From Butyrivibrio sp. (GTDB taxonomy: Bacteria > Bacillota > Clostridia > Lachnospirales > Lachnospiraceae), in NCBI GenBank assembly GCA_015056625.1, contig SVFY01000002.1:62001-126000 (forward strand): 64,000 bases of DNA, written 5' to 3'. The stretch's first letter is position 1. Each line of letters opens with the position of its first letter. Positions 27,781 to 37,412 of the stretch are shown piece after piece. The position numbers and the translations under genes are program-made. The notes under the pieces are model-generated. The model was given only the letters and a program-made list of their open reading frames with translations, made no database searches and had not been told where the DNA came from.

Positions 27781-28961
27781 AAATTGCTGTAGTAGGAACT
27801 GGATATGTAGGACTGTCCAATTCCATCCTCTTATCACAAAACAACGATGTGGTCTGCGTTGATGTTATCCCTGAGAAGGTAGATATGATAAACAACAGAA
27901 AGTCTCCAATCGTAGACAAGGAGATAGAGGAGTACCTTAAAAAGGATTCCCTTAGGCTGGAAGCTACACTTGATGCTTCATATGCCTACAAGGATGCTGA
28001 TTTTGTAATAGTTTCAACTCCAACTAACTACGACGAGAAGCTTAATTATTTCGATACATCATCAGTAGAAAGCGTAATTGATCAGGTGAGATTAGAGAAC
28101 CCTGACGCTTTCATCGTTATCAAATCAACAATTCCTGTTGGATTTACCGAGGAGATAAGCGGAGAGTATGAGACAGATCATATCATGTTCTCTCCGGAGT
28201 TTTTAAGAGAGGGTCATGCTCTTTACGACAACCTTTATCCTTCACGTATCATCGTTGGTTTTGATACCAGGAGTCAGGAGGCAAAAGAAAAAGCAGAAAC
28301 CTTTGCAGGACTTCTTAAGCAGGGAGCCATCAAAGAGAACATCGATGTGCTATATATGAATTACACTGAGGCTGAGTGCGTTAAGCTCTTTGCCAACACA
28401 TTCCTTGCTCTTCGCGTATCTTACTTCAATGAGCTTGACACTTATGCAGAAGTAAGAGGACTTAACACCAGAAATATAATCGAGGGTGTCTGTCTTGATC
28501 CAAGAATTGGTAATTTCTACAACAATCCTTCCTTTGGATACGGCGGATATTGCCTTCCTAAGGATACCAAGCAGCTCCTTGCAAACTATGAGGACGTTCC
28601 AAACAACCTCATAACTGCCATAGTAGATGCGAACAGGACAAGAAAAGACTTTATCGCTGACAGGATCTGGGCTCTTCATCCCAAGAAGGTAGGCGTTTAC
28701 AGACTTACCATGAAGGCTGGATCAGACAATTTCCGTCAGTCAGCCATCCAGGGCATCATGAAGCGCATCAAGTCCCGTGGTATCGAGTGCATAGTATATG
28801 AGCCAACTTTAAAGGATGATGATTTCTTTAATTCAAGAGTTGAAAGAGATCTTGATAAGTTTAAAAGAGACTGCGACGTCATCATTGCAAACCGTCTTAC
28901 GGACGAGCTTTCAGACGTGGTTGATAAGGTTTATACAAGAGATCTTTTTAGAAACGAATGA
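27777..28961 (+). CDS. ugd: UDP-glucose 6-dehydrogenase
   Basis: Oxidises UDP-glucose to UDP-glucuronate with two NAD. 394 residues, the compact form. [10 protein letters not shown] at 7-16 is the NAD loop, STPTNYD the second Rossmann segment, [10 protein letters not shown] and SPEFLREG the active-site segments, and [11 protein letters not shown] holds the catalytic cysteine. The start overlaps the PilZ stop (ATGA). A terminator follows, so the operon is PilZ-ugd. Product use (capsule, exopolysaccharide) cannot be read because no glycosyltransferase is nearby. Confidence 0.95.
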   Translation: MKIAVVGTGYVGLSNSILLSQNNDVVCVDVIPEKVDMINNRKSPIVDKEIEEYLKKDSLRLEATLDASYAYKDADFVIVSTPTNYDEKLNYFDTSSVESVIDQVRLENPDAFIVIKSTIPVGFTEEISGEYETDHIMFSPEFLREGHALYDNLYPSRIIVGFDTRSQEAKEKAETFAGLLKQGAIKENIDVLYMNYTEAECVKLFANTFLALRVSYFNELDTYAEVRGLNTRNIIEGVCLDPRIGNFYNNPSFGYGGYCLPKDTKQLLANYEDVPNNLITAIVDANRTRKDFIADRIWALHPKKVGVYRLTMKAGSDNFRQSAIQGIMKRIKSRGIECIVYEPTLKDDDFFNSRVERDLDKFKRDCDVIIANRLTDELSDVVDKVYTRDLFRNE

Positions 28962-28969
28962 GACAAAAC

Positions 28970-29003
28970 AAAGCTGTACATGTATCACATGTACAGCTTT
29001 TTG
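28970..29003. terminator. Bidirectional terminator after ugd
   Basis: AAAGCTGTACATGT-ATC-ACATGTACAGCTTT, 14-bp perfect stem with T tract; serves ugd and the convergent aroA. Confidence 0.93.
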
Positions 29004-29027
29004 ATTGCAAATAATGTTATCAGCAGG

Positions 29028-30356
29028 TTATAAAAGACTCTGGAAGTCCTTGAAGAATGTGGGGTAGGAGATACCTACACATTCATCGTCGATTATCCTT
29101 GTGGTTCCGCTTGCTACTAAAGAAGCAACAGCAAAACTCATGGCAAGACGGTGGTCTGAGTGGGAGTCGATGTCAGCACCGGTCAGAGGCTTTCCTCCAT
29201 GGATTATCATTCCGTCGTCTGTGGCTTCTATGTCACAGCCCATCTTTCTTAAACCTTCTACCACAGTATCTATCCTGTTGGATTCCTTGATCTTAAGCTC
29301 AGATGCGTCCTTAATGATGGTATCAAAGCCAGCAGTTGCAGCAACCACAGCAACGACAGGAAGCTCATCTATCATGGTGGGGATCACCTTGCCGCCTATC
29401 ACAAACTGATTGTTGCTGCCGCCTTTAAGCTCAGAGTATTTCACAAGGATATCGGCCTTGGGCTCACTGGTTTTATCCTCATTAAGAAGTGTTATGTCTG
29501 CGCCCATCTGCTCTAAAACAGCCAGGATACCGGATCTTGTCTTATTGATGCCAACATTTCTTATTAGAAGCTCAGAACCTGGAACGATAAGGGCTGCAGC
29601 TATGAAATAGGCAGCTGATGAAATGTCCCCCGGAACATTTATCTTTTGTCCGGTAAGGTGCATTCCAGGGTGAAGGATAGCAGCGGCGCTACCATTTCTG
29701 GCAACTTCATTATGGATATCAGCTCCAAAGGCCTGGAGCATTATCTCGGTGTGATTTCTTGAAAGAGCAGGCTCATATACAACTGTATCTCCGTCTGCGT
29801 AAAGACCTGCAAGAATAATACAGGACTTAACCTGGGCTGAAGCAACAGGGCTTCTGTAATTGATGCCATGAAGCTGCTTTCCGCCGGTAAAACGAAGAGG
29901 AGCGCAGTCGTTGCCCATTACTGAGATCACATCTGCTCCCATCTGGGAAAGAGGAGTCATTATCCTCTTCATAGGTCTTTTTTCAATGGACATATCCCCG
30001 GTTATCATGGAATCAAAGGGCTGGGCCGCAAGGATTCCTGACATAAGGCGGGTTGTTGTTCCGCTGTTTCCCGTGTACAGGGTGCAGTCAGGGACCTTAA
30101 AAGAGTGAAGACCTCTGCCGTGAACTGTGATGGTGGGAACGCCGTTGGTTGGGCGGATTGTGTGCTCAATCTCAACCCCCATTTTCCTGAAGCAGTCAAT
30201 GGTAGAGAGGCAATCTGCACTTTGAAGGAAACCTGTTACTTCTGTGGTACCTTCAGAGAGAGCGCCAAACATGATGCTTCTGTGGGAGATGGACTTGTCC
30301 CCTGGTACAAATATGTCGCCTTTTAAAGGCTTTGTTGCTTTTTCTAATGAGATCAT
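29028..30356 (-). CDS. aroA: 3-phosphoshikimate 1-carboxyvinyltransferase (EPSP synthase)
   Basis: Adds enolpyruvyl from PEP to shikimate 3-phosphate on the way to chorismate. 442 residues. Seen: VPGDKSISHRSIMFGALSEG near residue 18, the PEP-site LYTGNSGTTTRLMSG, GDMSIEKRPMKR, and the C-terminal KESNRIDTVVEGLRKMG and SHSDHRLAMSFAVA. The Gly-Asn-Ser-Gly-Thr loop has the class II style (TGNSGTT). GGAG lies 11 bases before the ATG. It follows tyrA by 23 bp on the same strand, so both form an aromatic amino acid operon. Confidence 0.96.
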   Translation of the reverse strand: MISLEKATKPLKGDIFVPGDKSISHRSIMFGALSEGTTEVTGFLQSADCLSTIDCFRKMGVEIEHTIRPTNGVPTITVHGRGLHSFKVPDCTLYTGNSGTTTRLMSGILAAQPFDSMITGDMSIEKRPMKRIMTPLSQMGADVISVMGNDCAPLRFTGGKQLHGINYRSPVASAQVKSCIILAGLYADGDTVVYEPALSRNHTEIMLQAFGADIHNEVARNGSAAAILHPGMHLTGQKINVPGDISSAAYFIAAALIVPGSELLIRNVGINKTRSGILAVLEQMGADITLLNEDKTSEPKADILVKYSELKGGSNNQFVIGGKVIPTMIDELPVVAVVAATAGFDTIIKDASELKIKESNRIDTVVEGLRKMGCDIEATDDGMIIHGGKPLTGADIDSHSDHRLAMSFAVASLVASGTTRIIDDECVGISYPTFFKDFQSLL

Positions 30357-30379
30357 CTGGTAAGTTTCTCCAATTTATC

Positions 30380-31477
30380 TTATTTTACGTAGAGAGTGTA
30401 GCCGCTCCCGGTCAGAAGCTCTTTTGCCTTGTCCTGATCCTCTGCTGAGTGGAACTCTATCCTTAAGGTTCCGCGCTCGTATTCTCTGTTGTGGACGATG
30501 CCGATATTCTTGATGTTGATCATGTTGTCAGACAGAAGCGTTGCAACCTTTGCAAGGTTACCTGGCCTGTCATCGATCTCAACGTGGATGGTAAATACCT
30601 TTTTGATAGGACCTGATGCCATATCCATAAAGGACTCGCGGTATGCTCTTGCACTTTCAAAAAAGTTCATTATCTTATCTTCATCTTTTTCATCGATGGC
30701 GAGCTTGATGTCGATAAGACTGTCTATGTAGCTACCCAAAAGATCTGAGATGTTGTAGGAATTGGTCATACAGATCTGTTTCCACATGATGGGAGATGAT
30801 GAGGAGATCCTGGTTATGTCCTTAAAGCCTCCCGCAGCAATGGTCTTCATGAGCTGATCTTCGCTGTCGCTGTTTTTTACAAGGTTTACAAGGGAAGCTG
30901 ATATCACGTGAGGCACATGACTTATGGCTGCGGTGATATAGTCGTGCTGCTCATAGGGTACCACCAGCGGGATTGCCTTGATCATCCTGACCAGATCTGT
31001 GTATGCATCAAGCCTTTCCTGGGTGGAAAAATCAGTTTTTGTGATTATATAGTAGGCATTTTCAAGGATCCCTGGCTTTGAATTGCTATAGCCTATGCGT
31101 TCAGTGCCGGCCATTGGATGTCCGCCTATAAACTGGGATTCTAATGAAAGCTCTTTTACCACCTGATGTATACTGGACTTGACGCTTCCTATATCTGTGA
31201 TAGTGGTCTTAGGGCTTAAATAGGGGACAAGAGCCTTGAGGTTTTCGTTATTAAGCTCCACTGGTGCGCATAAAAAGATAAAATCGCAGTCTCCAAATTC
31301 GGATCCGATCTCATAAAGCGGAAGGTCTATAATGCCCTCATCATGTGCCTTATCAACGGTTTCTTTGTGAGGTGTATATGCCATGATCCTGGCGCTTTCA
31401 TCAGCGTTTTTGATCGCCTTGGCTATGGAACCGCCGATGAGTCCAAGACCTATAAAGCCGTAAGTTAAACTGTCCAT
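30380..31477 (-). CDS. tyrA: Prephenate dehydrogenase with C-terminal ACT domain
   Basis: Oxidative decarboxylation of prephenate to hydroxyphenylpyruvate in tyrosine synthesis. About 365 residues. GLGLIGGSIAKA at the N-terminus is the NAD(P) loop; IGGHPMAGTERIGY carries the active-site His; residues about 290-365 are an ACT domain (VFTIHVEIDDRPGNLAKVATLL), which in this family gives tyrosine feedback control. An in-frame TTG at 31492 overlaps the AAAGG ribosome site, so ATG 31477 is the start. It is upstream of aroA in a two-gene operon. Confidence 0.95.
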   Translation of the reverse strand: MDSLTYGFIGLGLIGGSIAKAIKNADESARIMAYTPHKETVDKAHDEGIIDLPLYEIGSEFGDCDFIFLCAPVELNNENLKALVPYLSPKTTITDIGSVKSSIHQVVKELSLESQFIGGHPMAGTERIGYSNSKPGILENAYYIITKTDFSTQERLDAYTDLVRMIKAIPLVVPYEQHDYITAAISHVPHVISASLVNLVKNSDSEDQLMKTIAAGGFKDITRISSSSPIMWKQICMTNSYNISDLLGSYIDSLIDIKLAIDEKDEDKIMNFFESARAYRESFMDMASGPIKKVFTIHVEIDDRPGNLAKVATLLSDNMINIKNIGIVHNREYERGTLRIEFHSAEDQDKAKELLTGSGYTLYVK

Positions 31478-31575
31478 GGGAAAACCTTTCAAAAATAAGC
31501 ATTATTATTAACACTATATCACTTTAATGTGCGAAAAACAACTCTCAGATATTTGTGCAATTAGCCCTAAAAAGC

Positions 31576-31604
31576 TTGTGCAGGTACATTGTTTTTAGTA
31601 AAAT
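31576..31604 (+). promoter_or_regulatory. Probable promoter of the EF-G-like gene
   Basis: TTGTGC at 31576-31581 and TAAAAT at 31599-31604, spacer 17. In the 75-base leader, CTAGTC (31629-31634) can pair with GACTAG (31672-31677), which touches the GGAGG ribosome site at 31668-31672. Confidence 0.45.
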
Positions 31605-31679
31605 ATTGTTATGAGATTTTTGGGGGACCTAGTCAGTCTTATCAAAAATACACAATAAGTTGCGACTGGAGGACTAGAT

Positions 31680-33770
31680 ATGAACGTTTACACGACTGAC
31701 AAGATTAGAAACGTAGTACTGCTAGGACATGGTGGAGCTGGAAAGACTACACTTGCTGAAGCAATGGCATACCTCGCAGGCATTACGTCACGTATGGGCA
31801 AGGTAGAGGATGGAAACACCTTAAGCGACTTTGATAAAGAGGAGCAGAAGAGACACATCTCTATCAGCACAACAACAATTCCTCTTGAGTGGGATGGACA
31901 TAAGATCAACCTTCTTGATACACCAGGTTTCTTTGATTTCGTTGGTGAAGTAGAAGAGGCAATCAGCGTTGCTGACGGCGCAATCATTGTTGTTTCTGGC
32001 AAGGCTGGAATAGAAGTTGGAACAGAGAGAGCATGGGAGCTTTGTGAGAAGTACAAGATACCTCGTATGTTCTTTGTTTCAGATATGGATATTGACGACG
32101 TTTCCTACAGACAGGTAGTTCAGGACCTTACAGACAAGTATGGCAAGAAGATGGCTCCATTTAATCTTCCTATCCGTGAGAATGAGAAGTTTGTTGGTTA
32201 TGTAAATGTTATACAGGAGAAGGGCTTTAGATGGGAAGGAAAAGAAGTAGTTGAGTGCCCTGTTCCTGAGTACAATGAGGCTAATCTCAAACTCTTTAGA
32301 GATACTCTTCTTGAGACAGTTGCTGAGACATCAGAGGAGTTTATGGACAGATACTTTAATGGAGATACATTCTCAGAGGCTGAGATCAGAGCTGCAGCCC
32401 GCAGTAATGTATGTGATGGATCCATCGTTCCTATCGAGATGGGATCTTCCACTCTATGCCAGGGTATCTACACAGTCCTTGACGATATCGTAAAGTACAT
32501 GCCAAGCCCTGAGAACCGCAAGATGGCTGGTATCAATACCAATACTAACGAGATCTTCGAAGCTGACTTCGATTTTTCCAAGCCTAAGACAGCATTTGTA
32601 TTTAAGACAATGATCGATCCTTTCATTGGTAAGTATTCACTTATCAAGGTTCGTTCAGGTGTCCTTAAGAGCGATGACCAGATGTATATCGCTGGAAAAG
32701 ACACAGATGTTAAGATCGGTAAGCTCTATGTCCTTCAGGGCAATAAGGCTATAGAAGTTCCAGAGCTTCACGCAGGAGACCTTGGAGCACTTCAGAAGCT
32801 TGATATTGCTACAGGAGATACTCTTTCCACCAAGGCTAATCCTATACAGTATGCTAAGATGGATATTTCCCAGCCTTATACATACATGAGATATCATGCA
32901 CAGAACAAGGCTGATATCGACAAGATCGCTCAGTCACTGGCTAAGCTCTCTGCTGAGGATCAGACTCTTAAGGTAGTCAATGACGCTGAGAACCGTCAGA
33001 CACTTCTTTATGGTATGGGTGATATGCACCTTGAGGTTGTACAGAGTAAGCTTGCTAATATTTACAAGGTTAACATCGACCTCACCAAGCCAAAGGTTGC
33101 ATTTAGAGAGACTATCCGCAAGAAATCTGACGTTGAGTACAAGTATAAAAAGCAGACTGGTGGACATGGCCAGTACGGACACGTTAAGATGCGCTTTGAG
33201 CCTTCAGGAGAAGACACAACACCTTACGTATTTGAGCAGGAAGTTGTTGGTGGAGCAGTTCCTAAGAACTACTTCCCAGCTGTTGAAAAGGGACTTGCGG
33301 AGTCGGTTCAAAGAGGTCCTCTTGCAGCTTACCCTGTAGTAGGTGTTAAGGCAGTTCTTTACGATGGATCTTATCATCCGGTAGATTCTTCCGAGATGGC
33401 ATTCAAGGTTGCTGCATCTGGCGCATTCAAGAAGGGCTTCATGGAAGCTTCTCCAGTACTTCTTGAGCCTATCGTATCCTTAAAGGTTACTGTACCTGAT
33501 AGCTTTACAGGTGATGTAATGGGTGATCTCAATAAGAGAAGAGGACGAGTTCTTGGAATGAATCCTTCTCTTACAGGCAAGCAGGTCATTGAAGCTGAGG
33601 TTCCTATGATGGAGCTGTTTGGATACTGCACACAGCTTCGCTCAATGACTGGTGGTGCTGGTGATTTCGAGTATGAGTTTGCAAGATATGAGCAGGCTCC
33701 ATCTGATATCCAGGCAAAAGAGGTTGCTGACAGAGCTGATAAGGTTGCCGCTGCTAACGCAGAGGAATAA
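31680..33770 (+). CDS. Elongation factor G paralogue (EF-G2-like) with altered GTPase motifs
   Basis: 696 residues with the full EF-G layout: G domain (1-280), domain II, III, IV (GGHGQYGHVKMRFEP) and V. The P-loop GHGGAGKT at 16-23 is kept. Two key motifs differ from canonical EF-G: DTPGF at 80-84 replaces DTPGH, so the catalytic histidine is Phe, and G4 reads SDMD at 134-137 where NKMD is expected. EF-G2-type paralogues with His changed to Tyr or Phe are known, and one from Bacteroides has been reported to act with no or little GTP hydrolysis under starvation. A similar role here is inference. The canonical fusA is not in this window. Single gene with its own promoter and terminator. Confidence 0.9.
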   Translation: MNVYTTDKIRNVVLLGHGGAGKTTLAEAMAYLAGITSRMGKVEDGNTLSDFDKEEQKRHISISTTTIPLEWDGHKINLLDTPGFFDFVGEVEEAISVADGAIIVVSGKAGIEVGTERAWELCEKYKIPRMFFVSDMDIDDVSYRQVVQDLTDKYGKKMAPFNLPIRENEKFVGYVNVIQEKGFRWEGKEVVECPVPEYNEANLKLFRDTLLETVAETSEEFMDRYFNGDTFSEAEIRAAARSNVCDGSIVPIEMGSSTLCQGIYTVLDDIVKYMPSPENRKMAGINTNTNEIFEADFDFSKPKTAFVFKTMIDPFIGKYSLIKVRSGVLKSDDQMYIAGKDTDVKIGKLYVLQGNKAIEVPELHAGDLGALQKLDIATGDTLSTKANPIQYAKMDISQPYTYMRYHAQNKADIDKIAQSLAKLSAEDQTLKVVNDAENRQTLLYGMGDMHLEVVQSKLANIYKVNIDLTKPKVAFRETIRKKSDVEYKYKKQTGGHGQYGHVKMRFEPSGEDTTPYVFEQEVVGGAVPKNYFPAVEKGLAESVQRGPLAAYPVVGVKAVLYDGSYHPVDSSEMAFKVAASGAFKKGFMEASPVLLEPIVSLKVTVPDSFTGDVMGDLNKRRGRVLGMNPSLTGKQVIEAEVPMMELFGYCTQLRSMTGGAGDFEYEFARYEQAPSDIQAKEVADRADKVAAANAEE

Positions 33771-33785
33771 TGTAAACTATTATAG

Positions 33786-33826
33786 AAACTCCCTCAGAGC
33801 ATAGGCTCTGAAGGAGTTTTTATTTA
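33786..33826 (+). terminator. Terminator of the EF-G-like gene
   Basis: AAACTCC-TCAGAGC pairs with GCTCTGA-GGAGTTT, then TTATTTATT. Confidence 0.88.
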
Positions 33827-33907
33827 TTATTTCATTGATGACTAATGTTAACAAAAGTTTATATTGATTTAATATATGAATAAACGCTTTTGTGATAACA
33901 TGATAGT

Positions 33908-35851
33908 ATGTTGACAGATACTTTTATCCACTATAATTATACAGGTGAGTATGCCAGCATAATGATCAGTATTCTTGCGCTGGTTACTATTTTTTATTCA
34001 AAACCAAGGAAGACTTTTGTGTTTCGCTTTATCATAGCAGGTCTTTTTTGGTCTATTCTTTCGTCTGCACTGCAGATCATTATCTTAAAGGTTGCCAATG
34101 ATCCTGAACACCTGTACAACCGGTATTGGTTCATGGCATTGATCCTGGGCTTTCTCATAGCATATAATGCAGTCTTGTTTCTTATATTTTCCTATGTGGA
34201 TATGATGTCCATACACAGACGTGGACAGAGAAAAGAGTTTTTCCTTATGTACACGGTGTTGGCTTTTTTGTACACCATTGGCGCGATAATTGAGATTGCC
34301 TCTGGCAGGATCTATATCATGCTGGTTAATGGCATAGATCTGTCGCATTTTATAAGATTCTATTCATTTGCTGGTATTGTCTGCTCTATCATCTGTCTTT
34401 ATGCATCAGTTACCAACAGAAAAGATATTTCAAGGATTGTATGGAAGACAGTTTGTATTGTAGTAGCTTTTGAGATAGTACTCCTTGGAATCCAGATTCT
34501 CCTTCTTCAAAGTCACGTGATATTTACAGGACTTTCTTATTCGCTGGTGTTTATGCTGGCATATCTTTTGTTCCATGCTGAGAAGTATGATGAAATATCC
34601 GGGTGTCAGGGAATAAATGCACTCAATCAGTATATAAGCAAGCTTTGCGGAAAAAAGAAATTTCATATCCTGTATGTGTACTTCATTTTCCCAAGTAACG
34701 GCAATTTGGTAGATGAAGGTATGAATTTAGCCCTTAAAGGCATTAAGGCCTGCAGGTCTGTTGAAGCTATAAGTCCCAAGATCAGAATGTTCCAGGGAGC
34801 TGAGGACAGGTATGTGGATGTAATTGAAAGGTGCAGCGACAAAGAAGCCAGAAACTATGTCAACCAGATAAGAGGAATCTTTGACTGGTTAAAGGCTGAG
34901 ATATACATGCCCTTTAACTACATGATGATCTTTGGAGAAGTATATAAAGAGCTGGATGATCCAATTAAGGTCAGACAGTTCTATGACTACATTTCCAAGA
35001 GATTTGTAGACATGAACAACAGCTATTTTTACACCACCACAAGAGAAGACCTTGAGGAGTTTGAAGAATACTATAAGATCAGCAAAGCTCTTAAGGATAT
35101 CAGAAATTCCCAAAACGAAGATGATGACAGGGTGGTAGTTTATGCACAGCCAATCTATAGCGTTGAAAAAGATTCATTCAGGGTTGCTGAATCCCTTATG
35201 CGCCTTAAGATTGGCGACAGTATCATTTCTCCTGATAAATTCATTCCGATTGCTGAGCAGTCGGGATGCATACATATGCTTTCCTGCATCATGATAAACA
35301 AGGTCTGCAAGGCCATTGAACAGCTTTCTGAGTTTTACGATTTTGATGCGATCTCGGTCAATATTTCATCAAAAGAGCTGTCTAACCCTACAATGTATCA
35401 GGACTTTTTGGACATTATCGAAAAGTATGACATAGATATGAGCAAGATCCGTATGGAGATCACAGAGACAGCCATGTTTGAAAACTATGATATGGCTCAG
35501 AGAAATATGGAGATTCTCGACAAGGAAGGAATCCAGCTATATCTTGATGATTTTGGAACAGGTTACTCATCTCTTGAGAGAGTCATCAACTGTCCTGTTA
35601 AGACCATCAAATTTGATAAGACACTTCTTTACAAGTCTCTTGACGACAACAGGATGGATGATATCCTTACCTACATGATAGAAGTATTTAAAAAGAATGG
35701 CTTTGTAACACTGGTTGAGGGTGTAGAAGACGAGTCCCAGCAGCAGTTCTCGGTTGATAAGGGATTTGATTATATCCAGGGTTATCACTACGCAAAGCCT
35801 GAGCCAATAGAAGAGCTTAAGAACTTCTTTAACAGAAAAAGTAAATTCTGA
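33908..35851 (+). CDS. Integral membrane c-di-GMP phosphodiesterase (7TM-like, EAL)
   Basis: 647 residues. Six or seven hydrophobic helices within residues 15-222 form a membrane sensor. Residues about 235-400 are a degenerate GGDEF-like or linker region without the motif. The EAL domain (about 408-645) is complete: AESLMRL (E428), VNISSKEL, EITETA, YLDDFGTGYSSL, IKFDKTLL, VEGVED and QGYHYAKP. It should cut c-di-GMP in response to an envelope signal. No Shine-Dalgarno sequence is visible before ATG 33908, as in the other EAL gene of this window. Flanked by terminators. Confidence 0.92.
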   Translation: MLTDTFIHYNYTGEYASIMISILALVTIFYSKPRKTFVFRFIIAGLFWSILSSALQIIILKVANDPEHLYNRYWFMALILGFLIAYNAVLFLIFSYVDMMSIHRRGQRKEFFLMYTVLAFLYTIGAIIEIASGRIYIMLVNGIDLSHFIRFYSFAGIVCSIICLYASVTNRKDISRIVWKTVCIVVAFEIVLLGIQILLLQSHVIFTGLSYSLVFMLAYLLFHAEKYDEISGCQGINALNQYISKLCGKKKFHILYVYFIFPSNGNLVDEGMNLALKGIKACRSVEAISPKIRMFQGAEDRYVDVIERCSDKEARNYVNQIRGIFDWLKAEIYMPFNYMMIFGEVYKELDDPIKVRQFYDYISKRFVDMNNSYFYTTTREDLEEFEEYYKISKALKDIRNSQNEDDDRVVVYAQPIYSVEKDSFRVAESLMRLKIGDSIISPDKFIPIAEQSGCIHMLSCIMINKVCKAIEQLSEFYDFDAISVNISSKELSNPTMYQDFLDIIEKYDIDMSKIRMEITETAMFENYDMAQRNMEILDKEGIQLYLDDFGTGYSSLERVINCPVKTIKFDKTLLYKSLDDNRMDDILTYMIEVFKKNGFVTLVEGVEDESQQQFSVDKGFDYIQGYHYAKPEPIEELKNFFNRKSKF

Positions 35852-35855
35852 CATT

Positions 35856-35890
35856 AAAAGACACAGGGACGGTTATCCTGTGTCTTTTTT
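35856..35890 (+). terminator. Terminator of the membrane EAL gene, with a REP-like left arm
   Basis: AAAAGACACAGG pairs with CCTGTGTCTTTT followed by T residues. Its left arm and loop, GACACAGGGACGGTT at 35860-35874, match 14 of 15 bases of the unit repeated at 56.5 kb. Confidence 0.88.
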
Positions 35891-35896
35891 ATTGCC

Positions 35897-35925
35897 TTGA
35901 CAGTCTTGGTATGATTGTATACAAT
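35897..35925 (+). promoter_or_regulatory. Promoter of the DRE-TIM enzyme/GntR/icd operon
   Basis: TTGACA at 35897-35902 and TACAAT at 35920-35925, spacer 17, close to consensus. Confidence 0.75.
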
Positions 35926-35933
35926 TATACCAA
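35906..35933. promoter_or_regulatory. 28-bp palindromic operator, probably for the GntR regulator
   Basis: The left half TTGGTATGATTGTA and right half TACAATTATACCAA are reverse complements with one mismatch in 14. The palindrome starts in the promoter spacer and covers the -10 element, the classic place for repression. A GntR-FCD regulator is encoded in the same operon, and such regulators often bind sites of the GTATAC type. Confidence 0.75.
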
Positions 35934-35966
35934 AGTGTGTTTATAGAAAGGCAATGGGGCTTAACT

Positions 35967-37400
35967 ATGAGTGATCAGACTACTTTTCAGAATCGACCTG
36001 TGACAATGAATGAAAAGAATAACCTGCTCAAGATCGAAGAGCACATGTATATTCTTGATGACGTTGTCAAACCTAACGTATTCAGAAACATGTTTCCGTA
36101 CGAGGAGATCCCTAAGATTCCATTTAACGACAGGATCGTTCCTCACAACATGCCAAAAGAGATCTGGATAACAGATACCACATTCAGGGATGGACAGCAG
36201 TCCAGAGCACCATACACCACAGAGCAGATCGTAAGGATCTACGACATGTTCCATGAGCTTGGCGGTCCCAACGGAATGATCCGCCAGAGCGAATTCTTTT
36301 TATATTCAAAGAGCGATAGAGATGCAGTCTACAAGTGCATGGAGAGGGGATATAAGTTCCCTGAGGTCACCAGCTGGATAAGGGCCAGTGAAGAGGACTT
36401 TAAGCTGGTAAAAGAGATCGGAATGAAAGAGACCGGTATTCTTGTAAGCTGCTCTGATTATCATATTTTCTTAAAGCTTAAGATGACCAGAAAACAGGCG
36501 CTTGAGCATTATCTTAGTATCATCAGGTCATGTCTTGAGGAGGGCATAAGTCCAAGATGCCACCTTGAAGACATCACAAGAGCAGATATCTACGGATTTG
36601 TAGTTCCTTTCTGCATTGAGCTTATGAAGCTCAAGGAGGAGTACAAGATCCCTATCAAGATAAGAGCCTGCGACACAATGGGCTATGGTGTCAATTTCTC
36701 AGGTGCCGTTATTCCAAGAAGTGTCCAGGGTATCATTTACGCTATCAATACAAACGCTTCAGTTCCAAGTGAGCTTATTGAGTGGCATGGCCACAATGAT
36801 TTCTACAAGGCAGTTACCAACTCAACAACTGCTTGGATCTATGGCTGTGCTTCAGTAAATACATCACTTTTTGGAATCGGTGAGAGAACAGGAAATACAC
36901 CTCTTGAAGCAATGGTATTTGAATATGCCCAGCTTAAGGGGCACCTTAACGGCATGAACACTCAGGTCATCACAGACCTTGCTGAGTACTATGAAAAAGA
37001 GATCGGATATACTGTACCTGCCAACACACCATTTGTTGGTAAGAACTTTAATGTAACAAGAGCAGGAATCCATGCTGACGGACTTCTTAAAAACGAGGAG
37101 ATCTACAACATCTTTGATACTGAAAAGTTCCTAAGAAGGCCCCCTGTAAGTGCTGTCTCCAACACTTCAGGCCTTGCTGGAATAGCTCACTGGATCAACG
37201 TGCACTACGGTCTTAGAGAAGAACATGCTCTTGATAAGAAGTCAGAGCTTGTTTTAAAACTCAAGGACTGGGTAGATAAAGAGTACGAAAATGGCCGTGT
37301 AACTGTAATGACAGACGGCGAGCTTGTTGCCAAGATTGATGAAGTATCAAAAGAACTGGGCATCGTTGTTAAGGAAGGAGAAGTGGTTACTTTAAAGTAA
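35967..37400 (+). CDS. DRE-TIM metallolyase (Re-citrate/homocitrate/isopropylmalate synthase-like)
   Basis: 477 residues. Claisen-type condensing enzyme fold: ITDTTFRDGQQSR at about 68-80 holds the catalytic Arg and metal Asp, EWHGHNDF at about 272-279 the two metal histidines, and GERTGNTPLEAM the conserved tail of the barrel. It lacks a recognisable LeuA regulatory domain and is much shorter than usual 2-isopropylmalate synthases of the leucine pathway. Its operon with isocitrate dehydrogenase suggests that it makes citrate, like the Re-citrate synthase of Clostridium kluyveri, or homocitrate. This is inference. A GTG at 35937 would lengthen it; GGGG before ATG 35967 is a modest ribosome site. 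Confidence 0.8.
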   Translation: MSDQTTFQNRPVTMNEKNNLLKIEEHMYILDDVVKPNVFRNMFPYEEIPKIPFNDRIVPHNMPKEIWITDTTFRDGQQSRAPYTTEQIVRIYDMFHELGGPNGMIRQSEFFLYSKSDRDAVYKCMERGYKFPEVTSWIRASEEDFKLVKEIGMKETGILVSCSDYHIFLKLKMTRKQALEHYLSIIRSCLEEGISPRCHLEDITRADIYGFVVPFCIELMKLKEEYKIPIKIRACDTMGYGVNFSGAVIPRSVQGIIYAINTNASVPSELIEWHGHNDFYKAVTNSTTAWIYGCASVNTSLFGIGERTGNTPLEAMVFEYAQLKGHLNGMNTQVITDLAEYYEKEIGYTVPANTPFVGKNFNVTRAGIHADGLLKNEEIYNIFDTEKFLRRPPVSAVSNTSGLAGIAHWINVHYGLREEHALDKKSELVLKLKDWVDKEYENGRVTVMTDGELVAKIDEVSKELGIVVKEGEVVTLK

Positions 37401-37412
37401 TCCACAAATACT

